Assembly (NCBI GenBank): GCA_027485615.1
Contig: JAIXQS010000144.1
Location: forward strand, 104,894 to 168,893
Source: Verrucomicrobiaceae bacterium
Lineage (GTDB): Bacteria; Verrucomicrobiota; Verrucomicrobiia; Verrucomicrobiales; Akkermansiaceae
Reading direction: 5' to 3'
Length of the DNA stretch: 64,000 bases
The translations under genes and the position numbers were made by a program. The notes below the pieces were generated by a model. It saw nothing but the letters and a program-made list of their open reading frames with translations. It did no database searches and had not been told where the DNA came from. Each line of letters opens with the position of its first letter. The first letter of the stretch is position 1. Shown piece by piece: positions 33,788-42,600 of this stretch.

Positions 33788-33806
33788 GTCGTCCCTTTCA
33801 GGCAGC

Positions 33807-36515
33807 CTACCGCGATTCGCCGGCCTTGCCCGTGAGCATGCGGATCTCATCGCGCAGTTTCTCTGCTTCATCGAGCTCCATGGTGCGCTGGCTCATGCCG
33901 CTGTCGGCGGCGTATTGGCGGCTGTAAACCTCTTCGGCATCGGCGAGGGCCTTGTCGTAATCCTTGAGTGCCATGAAAACCCGGACGCGGGCGCGGATAT
34001 GAGCGATGTGCTGCTCGGGCTTTTTGAGTTTACGGCCTTTCTCATCCACCGCATTCGGATCGTAGGGAGGAGCCAAAGTCATGATGAGCGTCTTGGCGCC
34101 CTGAATGTCACCGCTCTCCAGCGCGGCGTTCACGGCGATCTCATCCTCGTGGCAGATGACGTCGGCCAATGTGCCGCCGCCGCCTCCGCCTTGCTGGCTG
34201 AGGCCGGAGATCGCCAAGGCGATGCGGCCGTCCTTGGCGACGAGCACGCTGTTCAGGCTGTCATTCTCGGAAAGAATCCCGAGCCGGTGAACCAGCGGGC
34301 TGTTGATGCCGCCCGGCACCGAAAGAACGGGAACATCCAACTTGAACCTGCTGGCAAGCAGTTCGGCGTGAGTCTTTTCGGGCTCTCCCTCCAGGGTGGC
34401 GAGCACCACTTTCACATCACCCGGGGGACGTGTTGCGGCAAATTGATTGAAGGACATCAGCATCTGTTCGGGCGAGGCGGGCAGGCCGTCTTCACGCACT
34501 TTGGACCAGGGTGCGGGCGCGGAAAACAGGATCATGGTCCATTCGCTGCCGAGATCCTCGGGAATGCGAAGGGGCTTTCCATCCGCAGCGCGCAGTTCGG
34601 TTTTCAGGATGCGGCGGGCCTTGTCGGCTGCGCCGGTTGTCATGAATTTGTTTTCGCGGCGACCATATGTCCAGCCGGCTTGGAAAGGCTCCTGGAACAG
34701 CCAGTAGCGGTGGTAGCGATCCAGCAGGAAGGAAGAAAAGATCCACATGCCAGGTTGTTCGGTGTGGTCCTTGACGATGGCTTCGCGGAGTTTCTCGAAG
34801 CGGACGCGGTCGGCCACATCGAGCGCGAGCAGAGCAGCGGCAGCGAGTGCCGGGCCGCTTGCGCTTTCGCCGCCGGAGTCGGACATGAAGCGGTCGATCA
34901 CTTCTTTGGAATTCGCTGCGGGATCGCGCAAGGCCGCGCGGGTCATGCAGAAACGGGCAACGAGATCGCAGCCCTTTGGATATGCGCCGGAATCGAGGGC
35001 GGCCTTGGCTTCGGCGAGGGCGGCCTCCAGATGGTCGAGCTTGGCCTCGGTCTTCCATAGGCCGAGCAATGCGATGATGAGACGGTTGCGGACAATCCAG
35101 AGATCGGGCGCATTCGGGTGATCGGCGATGGCCTTGCGGCTGAGCTCAACGGCTTTGGCGTATGCGGCCATGGTTTCCTGATGGCTCAGGCGGTAGCGCC
35201 GGGGCGGCATCACGAAGCTGTCCTGGATGGCGCGCAGGGTTTCCTCCGGAACAGAGGCGGCATCGCGGGCCAAGGGCTTGACTTCCCCGCCCATGGCCAC
35301 GGCCTTGAGCTCGGGCGGGCGGGTCGGGTCGAGGGCACCTTCCGGATCGAGCACGAGGAAATCCCCCGCCATGAGGGCGGAAAGGTGCATGGTGTATCTC
35401 TCGCCGCTCCAGCTGCGGGACAGTGTTGATTCCAACGTGCGCTGGTAGTCCGGGGTGCCATTTTCGATGACTTTCACGCGGTCGGTTCCGGCCATCACGA
35501 GGGCGGCCTGGCCGGTCGGGCTGACACGCAGATTGAGCGGCGAGGCGCGCACGTAGGCCTTGAAAACCGGATTTTCACGACCGCCGGGCAAGTGCAAGAC
35601 CTGCCAGTCCACGCCCAACCCGCGGATGACGGACTCGCCGGCATCCGGCAGGTTGTCGAGGTTGAAGCTGATGATCTCCATGCGCCCGGCCACCAGTTCC
35701 TTGTTCGCCAGGGCGGCGGCGGCGATCCCCTTCACATAGTCCAGGCCGCTGTCCTCCTTCGACCAGAAAAGCAGCATCGTCGAGCGACCGAGCAGATCCA
35801 TGGGGAAGCGGACGCCTTTCCCATCCGCCCGCGTGAAGTGCCCGGCAAAGGGAGCGCCGAAGACCTGGCCACCGAGTTTGTCGCGCTGGAAGGCGATCAG
35901 ATCATGGTCGGCGGCGAAGCGCTCGGCGATCAATCCCCGGAGATGGTTGACGAGGCCGGTATCGCCCAGCTCGAGGGCGATGAGCATGGCCATTCGCAGC
36001 ATCTTGGGGCCGGCCGGCGTGTCCACGTAACGATCGACGAGGGGGCGCAAGGCTTTTGCCCGGTCTTCGGTGTTGGCACCCTGTTTGGCGAGTTCGGCCT
36101 GGTTCAGGAGGAGGTCGGCTTCGAGGCGCAGCTCGGCGAAATCGTCGGGTGCCTTGACCAGTTCGCGGCAGATTTCCAACAGAACCTTGCGGTGACCGGC
36201 ATCGTCATCCATGGCGATGAGCCGCTGGTATGCCCGGAAAAGGAACTCCAGTGCGAGGAAGCGGCTCGGATCATCCTTATGGGCTTCCACCAACTGCTCC
36301 GCATCGCGGATCACCCGGCGCAGGGCAAGGCGCTGACGGGCCTCCGACGCGCCATCTGCGGATGCTGCCATGGCCTTGTCAAACTCGGCGATCGTTTGCT
36401 TGGAAATGGCGGGCGCGGATTCCTGGGCGGGCAGTTGCGGGATCGCGAGACCGAACCCGGCGGCAAAGACGAGACTAAGCGCGAGGGGACGGCGGGAGTG
36501 TTGGCTCACGGACAT
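33807..36515 (-). CDS. Large secreted protein with two cysteine-less redoxin-like domains and TPR-like helices
   Basis: A 902-residue protein from the ATG at 36513-36515, with a signal peptide (ALSLVFAAGFGLAIPQLPAQ). Residues about 30-190 are TPR-like helices. Two parts resemble thioredoxin/AhpC-type folds: one near residues 225-335 (FPMDLLGRSTMLLFWSKEDS, MEIISFNLDNLPDAG) and one near 650-770 (WTMILFSAPAPWSKVREDG, VVLATLEGEPEKTHAELLAS). Neither has the CxxC motif, so they should not be redox active. The C-terminus again has TPR-like helices. It is the last gene of the MoxR/BatA cluster, 32 bp after the transglutaminase-like gene. No function is assigned. Confidence 0.75.
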   Translation of the reverse strand: MSVSQHSRRPLALSLVFAAGFGLAIPQLPAQESAPAISKQTIAEFDKAMAASADGASEARQRLALRRVIRDAEQLVEAHKDDPSRFLALEFLFRAYQRLIAMDDDAGHRKVLLEICRELVKAPDDFAELRLEADLLLNQAELAKQGANTEDRAKALRPLVDRYVDTPAGPKMLRMAMLIALELGDTGLVNHLRGLIAERFAADHDLIAFQRDKLGGQVFGAPFAGHFTRADGKGVRFPMDLLGRSTMLLFWSKEDSGLDYVKGIAAAALANKELVAGRMEIISFNLDNLPDAGESVIRGLGVDWQVLHLPGGRENPVFKAYVRASPLNLRVSPTGQAALVMAGTDRVKVIENGTPDYQRTLESTLSRSWSGERYTMHLSALMAGDFLVLDPEGALDPTRPPELKAVAMGGEVKPLARDAASVPEETLRAIQDSFVMPPRRYRLSHQETMAAYAKAVELSRKAIADHPNAPDLWIVRNRLIIALLGLWKTEAKLDHLEAALAEAKAALDSGAYPKGCDLVARFCMTRAALRDPAANSKEVIDRFMSDSGGESASGPALAAAALLALDVADRVRFEKLREAIVKDHTEQPGMWIFSSFLLDRYHRYWLFQEPFQAGWTYGRRENKFMTTGAADKARRILKTELRAADGKPLRIPEDLGSEWTMILFSAPAPWSKVREDGLPASPEQMLMSFNQFAATRPPGDVKVVLATLEGEPEKTHAELLASRFKLDVPVLSVPGGINSPLVHRLGILSENDSLNSVLVAKDGRIALAISGLSQQGGGGGGTLADVICHEDEIAVNAALESGDIQGAKTLIMTLAPPYDPNAVDEKGRKLKKPEQHIAHIRARVRVFMALKDYDKALADAEEVYSRQYAADSGMSQRTMELDEAEKLRDEIRMLTGKAGESR

Positions 36516-36547
36516 GGGGATTTTATGAGGGTTGCAGACGGATCCGA

Positions 36548-38431
36548 TCACTTCACCGGCTTGAGCTGCCAGTTCTTGATGCTCACTCCCCGGTTGGGGG
36601 TGCGGGCGCTGATGCTGATGACGTTGCTGCCCTCGGTGAGTTTCAGCTTCACCGGATCGGAGCTTTCCCAGGAACCCTTGGTGTATGGCATCGTGAAAGG
36701 AACCGGTTCATCGCGGTTGACGCGGACGAGGATATCGAGATTCGGGGAAACGGTGGCTGCCAGCGCGGTGAGCTCGTATTCGCCATCGGCGGGCACTTCG
36801 ATGCGGTACTTGAAAAGCTCGGGACGTTGTCCGAGGCGGCTGTAGTGGAGTTGATAGCCCTTGTCCCAGCTCTTGAGAAACAGGATGCGATCCGAGCTCT
36901 TGCGCGGCGAGTAGCAGGCGACCGCCGGGATGGTGATCGTGCCGTCTGGCGCGGCCTGGATTTCCTTGTCCGCATCGGGGATTTCGATGTCTTCTCCCAC
37001 CTCGTCGCCGAGCAGTTCGTCGGACTCGCCGAGTTTCATGCCGCCGACGAGTTCGAGCGCCTCGACCTCGGCCTTTTTGACGATGATCTGCTTTTTCACG
37101 AAGGCGAGACCGTCCCAGAACCCGCCGCCTTGGCCATACTGGCGGTGTTTGATGCTGACATCCTCCTCGTTGAAAGCATTGCCCAGCCACTGCGCACGGC
37201 GGACGAGCCCATAGTCCTCGAACTCGCGGGCCTGTGATTCGAGCAGGAAGTCCAGACCTCCCTGCGGGCCGCAGTATGCGATGTTCCACCAGGCACCGAG
37301 ACAGATCACCCAGCCATCGGGCGTCCAGTGCGACATTGCGGCGTGGGCGGTCTGGGTGGAGGCACGGGTCGGGATTCCAAACGCGCGCGTCGTCAGGCGG
37401 CCCAGGAAGGCGCGTCGTCCGCAGATTCCTCCTAGGGCGACTTCCTCCTGCGCCTTTGAGCCCAGCGTGGGATCGTGCTTTGTGCTGCAGTAGGGCACAT
37501 CGCTTTTGATGAAGCGGACATAGCGCCACTTGTAGTCCTTCATTGTGATGTGATCCGGACGATAATTGCGCAACATCCGGCGCACCCAGGTGAGATCCTC
37601 GTTGCTGTATTCCGAGTCGGTGATGAAGCGGCATTCCCATGTATTCATGTCGGGAAACGCGGGATCGAGTTCGCCTTCGAGGAAGGCTTTCTCGTAGTGG
37701 AGGTAGCGCTCGACCTGATCGACATCGTATTGGGTGCGCTGGACGATGCCATGGACGCCGGATTCCGGCATGCCCCCCTGCCACGGCATGTGGATGGCGG
37801 TTCCGAGGGCGAGGCGTTGGAAAATGGTGCCGCGTTCACGGGCGCGCTCGCTCTTGCCGAGGATGGCGTTGTAAACCTGCATCATATCGCCGTAGTCGCC
37901 GCCGTTGGCTCCACCCGCCTCAAGAACCTGGCGCATGAGCGGCTCGTCGGCGAAGAGCTGCCCGATCAGCTTTTCCTTTTCAGGGCCCTGCTGGGCGAAT
38001 TCGGCGAACCCGCGCGGGGTGCCGTCGGAGAGGATGGCGATGCGCATGAGCTTGGGATCGAGCGCTTCGGAAGAAAGCAACGGCTTGAGATCCGTGACCA
38101 GGGATTCACCGGCACTGAGCAGTTCGGCCTGGAGCTGTTCGGTCTGCTCCCCGATGGCCTTCACATCGTTCGGATTGGTGTCATCGTCTATCGCGGGAAT
38201 CGCGTCCCACTTCGCGCGCAGCTCCATGAAACGCGCTTTCTTCTCCGCGTCGATGGCGGGCACGGCGGAGGCGACCTCCGCGCGCAGCGTTTCGAGCTGC
38301 TTGGCGTATTGCTCGTGCAGTTCCTTGCCGCGTGCGGTCAGAGGGACTTCAGGCTGCTTCTTCGACGCGGCGGAGAGCGTGCCGGCTGCGGCCAGCATCA
38401 GGGTGGTGGTGAGAAGGGCGGGAATTTTCAT
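36548..38431 (-). CDS. Secreted transglutaminase-like protein with C-terminal carbohydrate-binding-like domain
   Basis: A 627-residue protein with a signal peptide (residues 1-22). Residues about 25-150 are helical. A papain-type transglutaminase core is visible near residues 330-375: GGICGRRAFLGRLTTRAFGI with Cys337, then HAAMSHWTPDGWV with His363/His368 and Asp372 in the usual order. Such domains act as proteases, cross-linkers or are inactive. The last 120 residues (EVPADGEYELTALAATVSPN, TEGSNVISI) resemble a CBM6-like jelly roll. It sits between the squalene-cyclase-repeat gene and the redoxin-like gene, all on one strand. The triad is plausible but alignment was by eye. Confidence 0.74.
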   Translation of the reverse strand: MKIPALLTTTLMLAAAGTLSAASKKQPEVPLTARGKELHEQYAKQLETLRAEVASAVPAIDAEKKARFMELRAKWDAIPAIDDDTNPNDVKAIGEQTEQLQAELLSAGESLVTDLKPLLSSEALDPKLMRIAILSDGTPRGFAEFAQQGPEKEKLIGQLFADEPLMRQVLEAGGANGGDYGDMMQVYNAILGKSERARERGTIFQRLALGTAIHMPWQGGMPESGVHGIVQRTQYDVDQVERYLHYEKAFLEGELDPAFPDMNTWECRFITDSEYSNEDLTWVRRMLRNYRPDHITMKDYKWRYVRFIKSDVPYCSTKHDPTLGSKAQEEVALGGICGRRAFLGRLTTRAFGIPTRASTQTAHAAMSHWTPDGWVICLGAWWNIAYCGPQGGLDFLLESQAREFEDYGLVRRAQWLGNAFNEEDVSIKHRQYGQGGGFWDGLAFVKKQIIVKKAEVEALELVGGMKLGESDELLGDEVGEDIEIPDADKEIQAAPDGTITIPAVACYSPRKSSDRILFLKSWDKGYQLHYSRLGQRPELFKYRIEVPADGEYELTALAATVSPNLDILVRVNRDEPVPFTMPYTKGSWESSDPVKLKLTEGSNVISISARTPNRGVSIKNWQLKPVK

Positions 38432-38506
38432 AATGCGGTTTGGGATGCCAGGTGTGGTTTACGGATTTTCAGCAAACCATGTTTCAGTTCAAATCGATGC
38501 AGCGGC

Positions 38507-39580
38507 TCACTGCTGATAAACCGGGATGTAGCGGTGGGGGGTGCCGAGGATGATGATGGCCATGGGCGTGGCGTGCGGGTAGGTCTTCTTCCCGCCTTCG
38601 ATCCACGATCCGTCCGGCTGCTGGATGGCGAGGAGGGCGTCGCGGATCTGAGGATACCACTTGGTGTAGTGTTCCTCTCCCGCCTGAACCATGGCCTGGA
38701 TGGCGTAGTAGTGGGCGTAGAAGTAATAGCCGATTTCCTCGCTGTTGAAGATCTTCGGGCTGTTTTCCAGGTAGCGGATGGATGCCTGGACCCATTCGGT
38801 TTCGCGCATGCCGCAGAGCTGGGCGGCGTAGGCTCCGCCCGCGGTGCAGGAGAGGGTGGTTCCTGTGTTACCCTGGTAGCCGAAGCCGCCCGACTCCTCA
38901 TTCCAAACCTGGTCGCGCAGGTAGCTGACGACGCGGTCGATCGTTTCGGTGGGCACCAGGATGCCGGCCTGGCGGGCGGAGGCGAGGGAAACGAAAACCA
39001 TCGCGGTGACCGAGGTGTCCTGGCCGGAATCGGGACGTGCGGTATAGCGCCATCCGCCCAGCGGACTCTGGGCACGGAGGATCACCTGGACGGCGCGCTC
39101 GAGAGCCACCTGGATCCTCTTGTTGTCCTCGGATTTGGCGGTCATGCCCCACAGTTCGGAAAGGGCGAGGGTGAAGAGCCCGTGCTCATACATGCCTCCC
39201 GCGTAACCCGTCGAGGATTCCTCCGCTTTCTTGAGAAGAAACTCCTTGCCCCGGTCGAGAGCCGCGCCGTGGCGGCCGAATCCGGGGAAATGTCCTTTCA
39301 CCATGAACGCCATGAGCGCGAGCGAGGTGCCCGCCATGTGGAAATTGCCGTCCGGGTTGCTCCATGAGCCGTCGGGATTCTGGGTCGTCAGCAGGTATTG
39401 CAGCCCGCGCTCGATGGCGAGGTCGGCAGCCTCGGTGAGTTCCGGCGCATCGCCCTTCGCATCCGCCTCTGCGGCGGGAGCGGGCTGGTCCTGGGCGTGC
39501 AGCGGCACCGTGCTCGATATGCAGAATGTTGCGCTCAGCGCGGCGGCGGCAATGCGGTGGATGGCGGATGGCGTTTTCAT
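38507..39580 (-). CDS. Secreted squalene-cyclase/prenyltransferase-repeat protein
   Basis: A 357-residue protein with a signal peptide ending near PLHAQD. The mature part is an alpha/alpha-toroid repeat protein: QNPDGSWSNPDG, AQSPLGGWRYTARPDSGQDT, ESGGFGYQGN and QQPDGSWIEGG are QW-like repeats as in squalene cyclases and prenyltransferase beta subunits. The catalytic DXDD of cyclases is not seen, and export argues against terpene synthesis, so it is probably a binding or processing protein. It follows the DUF4175-like gene by 21 bp within the MoxR/BatA cluster. Similar secreted repeat proteins are common in Planctomycetes and Verrucomicrobia. Confidence 0.82.
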   Translation of the reverse strand: MKTPSAIHRIAAAALSATFCISSTVPLHAQDQPAPAAEADAKGDAPELTEAADLAIERGLQYLLTTQNPDGSWSNPDGNFHMAGTSLALMAFMVKGHFPGFGRHGAALDRGKEFLLKKAEESSTGYAGGMYEHGLFTLALSELWGMTAKSEDNKRIQVALERAVQVILRAQSPLGGWRYTARPDSGQDTSVTAMVFVSLASARQAGILVPTETIDRVVSYLRDQVWNEESGGFGYQGNTGTTLSCTAGGAYAAQLCGMRETEWVQASIRYLENSPKIFNSEEIGYYFYAHYYAIQAMVQAGEEHYTKWYPQIRDALLAIQQPDGSWIEGGKKTYPHATPMAIIILGTPHRYIPVYQQ

Positions 39581-39601
39581 GGGGGCGGATGGGTGGACGT
39601 G

Positions 39602-42600
39602 TTATTTCGCGACCTTTTCGTAGTAGTCCTTGAGGGTGGCGCGGTATTCGAGAGGCAGCTCGCGGGCGAAGTTCTGGTTGAGCGCGGCACGGTTGCGGGT
39701 GCCGAGAATTTCCCACTCGGACTTCTTGTCCTTGGGGGCCTCACCGCTGACGAAGTCGGAGAGGAATCCGACCGATTCGGAGTAATAGAGGTCGTCGGTT
39801 TCCGATTCGGTGAGGACATCGCTGTCGCTGGAGGATGCGGGCGGTATGGCGGTGTTGAGGATCAACGCCTGTTCGATGATGAAATGGCGCAGGGTCTGAT
39901 CGGCCGTGAGCTGGGCGACACCGGCTTCCTCCTTGCGGGAAGTGGTGAGCATGGCATCGATCGTTGCCATCTGTTCGTGCGCCTTGGCGAGCAGCGGATG
40001 GGTGAGTTCACCCTCGTTGGCCTTGGCGGTGGCCTCGACCAGCTTTTGCTGCGCCTTGGAAAGGGAAGGCAACGCCTCTGCGGCGGCACCGCGGGCCTGG
40101 CGCAGGAGGACGCGGTGTTTGCTGGCGATATCGAGCACCTTGATCAGGCGATGGAGCTCGGGCGGCTCGGCGCTGGTGAGGATGATGCTCGGCAGGCCGT
40201 TGAGCATTTCGATGATGACATTGAGCTGCTGGGAGCTGGTGTCCAAGGCCTTCTCGGCGGAGAGCATCTCGTCCGTGGCGGCCTGTTTGGATTGCATCAA
40301 TGAAACGACCTGCGCCATGGAAGCGGCGGGTGCGTTGAAATCCAGGGACAGATCGAAGCCCTCGAACTTCTCCTTCACCTTCTCGTCGAGTTTCCCGAAA
40401 TCGACCCGGCCCGCCACCTCGGTGAGGGCGGCGGCGTATTTGGCGGCATCGGATGCCAGTGTCTCCTGGGCTTCAAGCGAGTCACCCGTACCCTCGCGGA
40501 TCTGGCGTTGGCGGAAGGCGAGCATGGCAGCGGTGGACTGGGTCTCCTGGAGATACTCGACGATCTCGGCGATGTAAGCGGTCTGCACCGAAACCTCCGC
40601 GACCAGCGCGTTGACCTTGGCAAGCGACTCGACGGCGATTCCCTGGATTTCGGCTGCGCCCTCGGCGTCGTCATCCTCCATCGCGATCAGGGCGTCCTCG
40701 ACATCGGAAGCGGCGAACACCAGCGGAGTGCCGACATCCAGGCGCGCCGCCACGAGATCGAGCGCGGGTGCGATGTCGGTGAGGCACTGGAGCAGGTTTT
40801 TCTGCGGCGCAAGCAGGGAGGGAAGTGATTTCTCGTCGGCGACCTTGGTGGCGGCGATGAGATTGTTCTGGCCGCCGACGACATCGGCCATGCCGCTGCT
40901 GGCCTTTGCCACCGCCTGCTCGAAGCTGATGAGCTGCTGGAGCAGGGTGAAACGGGCGACCTGGCTTTTCGCCAGCGCGGTTGCCTCGGCGAGTGCCACG
41001 GCCGCCTGCTCCTGCGGCTCGAGGGCTTCTTCCGCCCGGTTGTCGCGCAGCGTCGTTAAAGCGAGCTTCATCGCGCCGCCAGCCACCCCGAGGCGTCCGA
41101 GTATCGGCATCAAACTCCCGGCCGGAGCCGATTCGCCGTCGGACAGTTCCTTGGCAAAGATCTCGATCTCATCAAGCAGCGCCTGCTGTTCCTCGATGAC
41201 CTCTTTGGCATCCTTCTCATCGAGCGCCGCTTCCTCTGTTTGCTCCAGCAGGGCGATCTGGCGGGCCTCGAACTGTTCAAGCACCCCGGCGCGGTCGCTG
41301 GCATCGGAAACCTGCGAGGAGACGCCGAGGGTTTTCTTGGCAAGCTCATCCGACCAGCCGGTGAGAATCGCATCGAGCTCCTTGAGCGCGGTGATCGCAC
41401 CGGCCTGGCTGGCCAGCGATTCGGCCTTGGCTTTCGCCTTGAGGTGGGTCGTCGCTTCGCCCATCAGCGCCTCCGTTTTCAGGCGGAGCTCGTGGCCGGG
41501 AGGTGGCTCAGGCAGATCCAGGTCGAAAAGGCGGGCACGGGGCGCGGCGACGGTCGGCATGGCGGCGAGCACCAGGCGGTTGCGCAGACCGGCCTGCTTT
41601 TGCGACCATTCCGCGGCACGCTTTGTGAAATCCTCCGACTCGCTGCACTCCTTGTTGAGTTGCTGTTGTTCGGCGATCAAAAGGGTGAGTTGCTCACGCA
41701 GATCGCGGATCAGGGCGTAGTCGGAACCGGCTCGCATGGGGAACTCCGCCTCAATCAGGGGCAGGGTCAGGGGATACTGGGCAGCGGCGGCATCCGCGAA
41801 CCGGCCTTCGCGAGCCAGCTTGGCGGCGTTGCGGATTTCATCGGCCAGTTTGGATGTGCGGAGGGCGTAAATGCTGCGGTTGAGCCCGAGCACGGCCAGC
41901 GCCTTGTTGTCATAGCGCATCCCTGCGGAAAGCGTGTTGAGCAGATCGTCGGTCCAGGCGGCCACGTCCTCGTGCGCCTTGGCAAGAGCCTCGGCCTCGT
42001 CCGGCGAGGCGGTGAGCAGGCGAAGGCGCAGCCTTGCCAATTCGCCGGCCAGCATCCGGGTCTCCCTTGCATAGACCTCGCGGGAGGCTTCGATGCCACG
42101 CTGCAGGACAAGCCCGGCGAGTTCACGCGCGGCCTCGTTGATCGCGGCGATGGCCGGTTGCGGATCGCGCTTTTCGGCACCAACCTGCGCCCGCATCAGA
42201 TCCGCAGCCCGTGCGACGTGGTCGGCGGCAATGGTGCGGATGGCGTCACGCACGGCGGCGAGGGAACCGCTTTCCACCGCATCGGTGACCTGGTTGGCGG
42301 CGAGGTCGTCGAGCAAGGCCTGGACTTCGTCGGCGGTGGTGACGAGTTGTTCGCGCACCATTTCCTGGCGGATCGCTTCGAGCTGGCAGGTGGAAACGAA
42401 ACTATCGGAGGCGGGATCGAGCCCGAGCGCCAGTTCGTGGGCCGCGCGCTGCTGGCGATACAGGGTGCGCACCCGGGTGAGCAGGCTGTCCATCTGCTTG
42501 TTGACCTCGGCCAGGTAATCTTCGCGGGAAAGGAAGGTGATGCGCCGTGTTTCGGAACGCACCAGGTGCGCTCCGCCCTCGCCGGGATACTTGTCGGCCA

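Noticed and set aside
33807..36515. Active thioredoxin or peroxiredoxin
   Set aside because: No CxxC or peroxidatic Cys is present in either redoxin-like domain.
38507..39580. Squalene-hopene cyclase or prenyltransferase enzyme
   Set aside because: The protein is exported, about half the cyclase length and lacks the DXDD acid; only the repeat fold is shared.
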